DNA from: Euperipatoides rowelli
Taxonomy: Eukaryota; Onychophora; Udeonychophora; Euonychophora; Peripatopsidae
DNA: 10,368 bases
NCBI GenBank assembly: GCA_003024985.2
Contig: PXIH01S0031713.1
Direction: 5' to 3' (one strand)
Part shown: positions 7,840 through 10,368 of the stretch, in pieces
How the letters are laid out: the number at the start of each line of letters is the position of its first letter
Position numbering within the stretch: position 1 is the stretch's first letter
The notes under the pieces: generated by a model
What the model was told of the DNA's origin: nothing
The model's input: only the letters and a program-made list of their open reading frames with translations
Database searches by the model: none
Made by a program: the position numbers and the translations under genes

Positions 7840-8082
7840 CCTGCAGATGCCGACAAAGTGCGGCCGGCTGACTGGTCCCAATAAGATCCAATTTTATGTA
7901 AAATTGGGGGTATTGAATATTTGGAAAACCACAACTCCTTTTTGAAATCTGTTTTCACTCATGTGTATGGCATCATTAGTATACCTTAAGTTCTGAATTT
8001 CATGTGAAAATCTTCAGGAACGACGTCGCAATTAAATCGAAAAATTCACAATTTAACACAGTGTATATTGGGCGAGACATAA

Positions 8083-8104
8083 TAAGGCAACGACTGTTGC
8101 CTTA
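8083..8104. repeat. 9-bp hairpin beside right arm
   Basis: TAAGGCAAC, loop GACT, GTTGCCTTA form a perfect hairpin ending one base before the inner limit of the right arm. The left arm has no equivalent at its inner edge. Confidence 0.65.
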
Positions 8105-8668
8105 GATACAATCACTTTGAGAAAAAGTAACTCTAATATTAAAAATGCTTCGATTTCAATTTTTTTAACATGCTCTACAAATCGTAAGGATTTCAAATAT
8201 CTATTCCATTTAAAGATTGGTGTGCCTCCTCTCCCTCCCCCTAAAATGTGCTATTTTAGTTTTATGTGATTAAAATGAAAACGGTAGATGCTAGCGACTT
8301 GAAATTTTTATTGAAGGTGTATAGTAGTACTTGGATGCCATGTATGATGTCATACCCATGTAATCTAAACACCCACTCCTCCCCTCTACCATTTTCTAAT
8401 TTTTTGGATTTTTTTTTTTTTTTAAATGTTCAAGTTAATGGCACATCGTTTCTGCACATCCTATGATGTCACTTAGAAAAAGACCAGGATTGGCCCAGAA
8501 AATTCAACATCTATTCCAGAATGCACCTTGCAATACTCTATCCGATCATGCACCTTGAAAAGACCCGGATTGGCCCAGAAATTTCGAAGTGGGTAGGCCA
8601 TCCATCCCATCAAGCATTCTAATCTATCCAGCATACATCATAATCTACACTATTTTCTATTTTTTTTT

Positions 8669-8774
8669 GATAAATATAGATAAATATCGATAATATCAAT
8701 AAATATCGATATCGATTATGATATACAGTATATATCGATAATCAATACATATTGATAATCAATACGTATTGATG
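8669..8774. repeat. ATCGAT-rich core of right arm
   Basis: This is the counterpart of 5121-5220. It consists of ATAAATATCGAT-like units, GATATCGAT and a TATACAGTATATA palindrome. Confidence 0.7.
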
Positions 8775-8827
8775 TTCTATACCAGCATGCATCATAATAT
8801 AACCCAGAATGCATCATAATATGATGT

Positions 8828-8851
8828 CATATGCCCATATATGGGCATATG
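8828..8851. repeat. 24-bp perfect palindrome
   Basis: CATATGCCCATA is followed directly by its reverse complement TATGGGCATATG. The flanks also repeat ATGATGTCAT in direct orientation (8821-8830 and 8849-8858). The left arm has a single CATATGCCCAT at the corresponding place, so this arose in the right arm or was lost from the left. Confidence 0.8.
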
Positions 8852-8914
8852 ATGTCATTTTCAATACCGAAAATTCGGCCACCATCTTGAAAAGACTCGG
8901 ATTGGCCCAGAAAC

Positions 8915-9410
8915 GCTGTATTCTATCTACTATCAGAAGTGACATTATTGTGACATGCGCATTCTGATTGGTTGGCAAGAATCAGCCATTCTGCTGATAA
9001 CTCTTGATTTAGTTGTAAATCACTTAATTAGACTAAGCTACCAGCATATGAAAACTTACTCCAGTAAAATGAAATGGTCTAAAATAGCTATTTAAAGTAT
9101 CATTTTAAAATTAAAAAGAAATATCTATATTTATATATAATATATAGCCTGTAGAAACTATAACGACATAAAAAAATGGAATTTTTTAACTTTATAACAA
9201 TACAAATTATTTCAGTCACCACTGCCTACTTTAAAAATTATAAGTGNTCTCAATAATATTATTAGGCTACAATGTTTATGTTTTTGAAAACATTGTAATT
9301 TTTTTTATTTTCTGGGCACAAAATTTCCCAATGGGTGCCATTTTTCGAAAGTGGGTGGCACAACGGTTACATACTTCCTATGTTAAAAGAGGCGACGTCA
9401 GTCATACTTA
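8915..9410. other. Right flank, nothing recognised
   Basis: This is AT-rich non-coding DNA outside the large element. A short frame on the plus strand here runs through the ambiguous base at 9247 and has no recognisable features. If the donor at 9411/9412 is real, this stretch is intronic on the minus strand. Confidence 0.4.
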
Positions 9411-9411
9411 C

Positions 9412-9500
9412 CTTGATAAATATTAAAGAACTTTTTAAATGATTAACTCTGCCAGACTGCATATCACATTGTAATCTAGAAAGATTGATAACGTTACGGT
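9412..9500 (-). other. Candidate 5' untranslated exon end and splice donor
   Basis: On the minus strand TATCAAG|GTAAGTATG is a full-consensus donor, with exon end at 9412. The first coding exon (2178) begins at an acceptor with no donor identified nearby, so this is a candidate partner on the right strand, giving an intron of 7,233 bases. The sequence upstream of the donor is relatively CpG-rich (about 9480-9560). An upstream ATG (ATGCAGTCTGGC..) stays open to the donor but, once spliced, stops after five codons out of frame with the main start, so this exon would be untranslated. Its 5' limit is not visible, and the given far end is arbitrary. Confidence 0.3.
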
Positions 9501-10368
9501 TTAAAGTTCATCCGATGTAGCATACTCATCCGTTCTCATTTTTCCGCAGAAGATTTAATGAAAAATAATAGTCAGGATATTTTTAGGCTATAATAGACGG
9601 CTATTTGTCAAGCTTTACTTTCATCAGATTTTACACGGACTTTATTTTTTTCATCATTAAAATAAACAGCATTTGATTAATTAATTATTCAAACTGTTAT
9701 GTAAATGCTATCTTATCTTTAAAAAAACTTTCAGGACTGCAAATTTTATAATCGGAATTCCCCCTCCCCCAGACTGCAATATTTTAAGGTTTACTAAAAT
9801 GTGTGCAATTTCTTTCTGCTTTATCTAATTGTAATAACTTTTGGTAATTATTATTTTTATAAGGTTGCCTAAATTTTTAATGCAAAAAATAAAATAAAAT
9901 TGTATCATTTTTTAATAAATTATGATGTCATAAATCTGAAGGTTTTAAATATAGGCTACGTACAACTGATTTATGCTATTTTAATTACTCCAATTAACTT
10001 TCTTTTTGGTACCCCTTATCTTGAATAAGTTTAGAAGATATGTATAAATTTTGTGACTTCACAAAAAAAAAATATGCTTATATAAATATAGCCTAACTAT
10101 TTTTGACAAAAAGAAAAAATATCAGATTTACTTTTATTACTCAACTTTCCAAATTCTCTACATTTCATTCAATTACAATTATTTTTGATAATAATCATAT
10201 TTTATTAGATACATAGACTTTTTATGCAAATAATTTAAAAAATTGTAAGATTAAAAAAACAAAACATGATTATTAACGTTCCTAACCGTGCAACAACTAA
10301 AACGAAGTGGCGTGTGGAATTAGTAATTTTTTCTCACAGATTTTAATATATTTTCTTTACAGTCCTAA
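9501..10368. other. AT-rich stretch, no gene seen
   Basis: A few CpGs (9500-9640) precede plain AT-rich DNA with poly-A/T runs. An acceptor-like TTTTCTTTACAG ends at 10364 on the plus strand but has no exon to judge. No RNA gene or repeat is recognised. Confidence 0.5.

Larger units (their letters stand above)
5816..8105. other. Central region of the long-inverted-repeat element
   Basis: This 2.3 kb lies between the arms and is unrelated to them. No reading frame above about 65 codons is convincing, and there is no enzyme signature. The left third is mixed AT-rich DNA. From about 6440 to 7560 the plus strand is clearly T-rich, like intron or 3' untranslated sequence of a plus-strand gene. 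From about 7660 to 8100 CpG dinucleotides are more frequent. It may be captured host DNA, a decayed internal region, or ordinary DNA between two inverted duplicates. Confidence 0.6.
4996..8914. mobile_element. Long-inverted-repeat (foldback-like) element
   Basis: Two arms of about 820 and 809 bases face each other around a 2,290-base centre. Homology starts at GTTTTGGGCC (left) and, on the opposite strand, GTTTCTGGGCC (right), and ends inside at GTGATCGTAT and GTGATTGTAT. By eye the arms match along their whole length with scattered substitutions and small indels. No transposase, integrase or other enzyme frame is present, so if mobile it would depend on enzymes supplied elsewhere. I found no convincing target-site duplication. 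Foldback or MULE-like long-TIR elements are the nearest known architecture. A segmental inverted duplication is the main alternative. Confidence 0.75.
8106..8914 (-). repeat. Right arm of long inverted repeat
   Basis: This is the inverted counterpart of 4996-5815. The 20-mer (plus-strand form AAAAGACC..GGCCCA) recurs at 8478-8497, 8558-8577 and 8890-8909. The 27-base repeat has two units where the left arm has nearly three. A 24-bp perfect palindrome (8828-8851) is present where the left arm has only half of it. Divergence between arms shows that they have mutated independently for some time and are not a recent assembly duplication. Confidence 0.88.

Noticed and set aside
8266-8466. 66-codon plus-strand frame
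   Set aside because: It is entirely inside the right inverted arm and its homologous stretch in the left arm is not a conserved frame.
9400-9412. ATACTTACCTTG resembles the 5' end of U1 snRNA
   Set aside because: Only the first ten bases match, as any consensus splice donor read in reverse would; the following sequence is not U1-like.
9244-9426. 60-codon plus-strand frame
   Set aside because: The start region includes an ambiguous base, the content is hydrophobic AT-rich translation, and a strong minus-strand splice donor lies within it.
10340-10364. Splice-acceptor-like TTTTCTTTACAG on the plus strand
   Set aside because: Only four bases follow before the window ends, so no exon can be judged; such tracts are common in AT-rich DNA.

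Overview
The window is AT-rich animal DNA. It has introns with GT..AG borders, mononucleotide and di/trinucleotide runs, sparse CpG and several families of degenerate repeats. I see no bacterial gene layout, rRNA or tRNA. The texture (AT-rich introns, recurring TGACATCA and GCATGCTGGG motifs, small and large inverted repeats) suggests an invertebrate, perhaps marine, but the species cannot be named. Two single ambiguous bases (N at 6463 and 9247) mark this as a genome assembly.

Only one gene is well supported, and it lies on the minus strand. A 746-base exon (1293 down to 548) encodes an almost proline-free coiled coil. A small first coding exon (2177 down to 2114) supplies the ATG. The two join in phase across an 820-base GT..AG intron, giving 270 residues. 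A candidate last exon (55 down to 14) would add 13 residues and a stop, for 283 in total. A strong splice donor at 9411/9412 on the same strand may end an upstream 5' untranslated exon. If so, the first intron is about 7.2 kb and holds most of the repeats described here. I do not recognise the protein family.

The largest structure is a previously unannotated-looking element at about 4996-8914. It has two long inverted arms (about 820 and 810 bases, similar over their whole length by eye) around a 2.3 kb centre with no transposase-like reading frame. The arms contain nested repeats: three copies each of a CCAAT-containing 20-mer, a 27-base tandem repeat that differs in copy number between arms, and an ATCGAT-rich palindromic core. 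The centre differs in composition (T-rich, with a CpG-richer right third) and holds one exon-like 40-base segment. To its left lie a four-copy array of a roughly 160-base repeat (3925-4562) and a related-looking spacer.

Smaller items are a candidate piggyBac-type MITE (1374-1689) in the coiled-coil gene's intron, a G-quadruplex-capable tract just upstream of the first coding exon, and a chain of hairpins at 2411-2810. The rest (2260-2410, 3200-3920, 8915-9410 and 9500-10368) shows no supportable gene.
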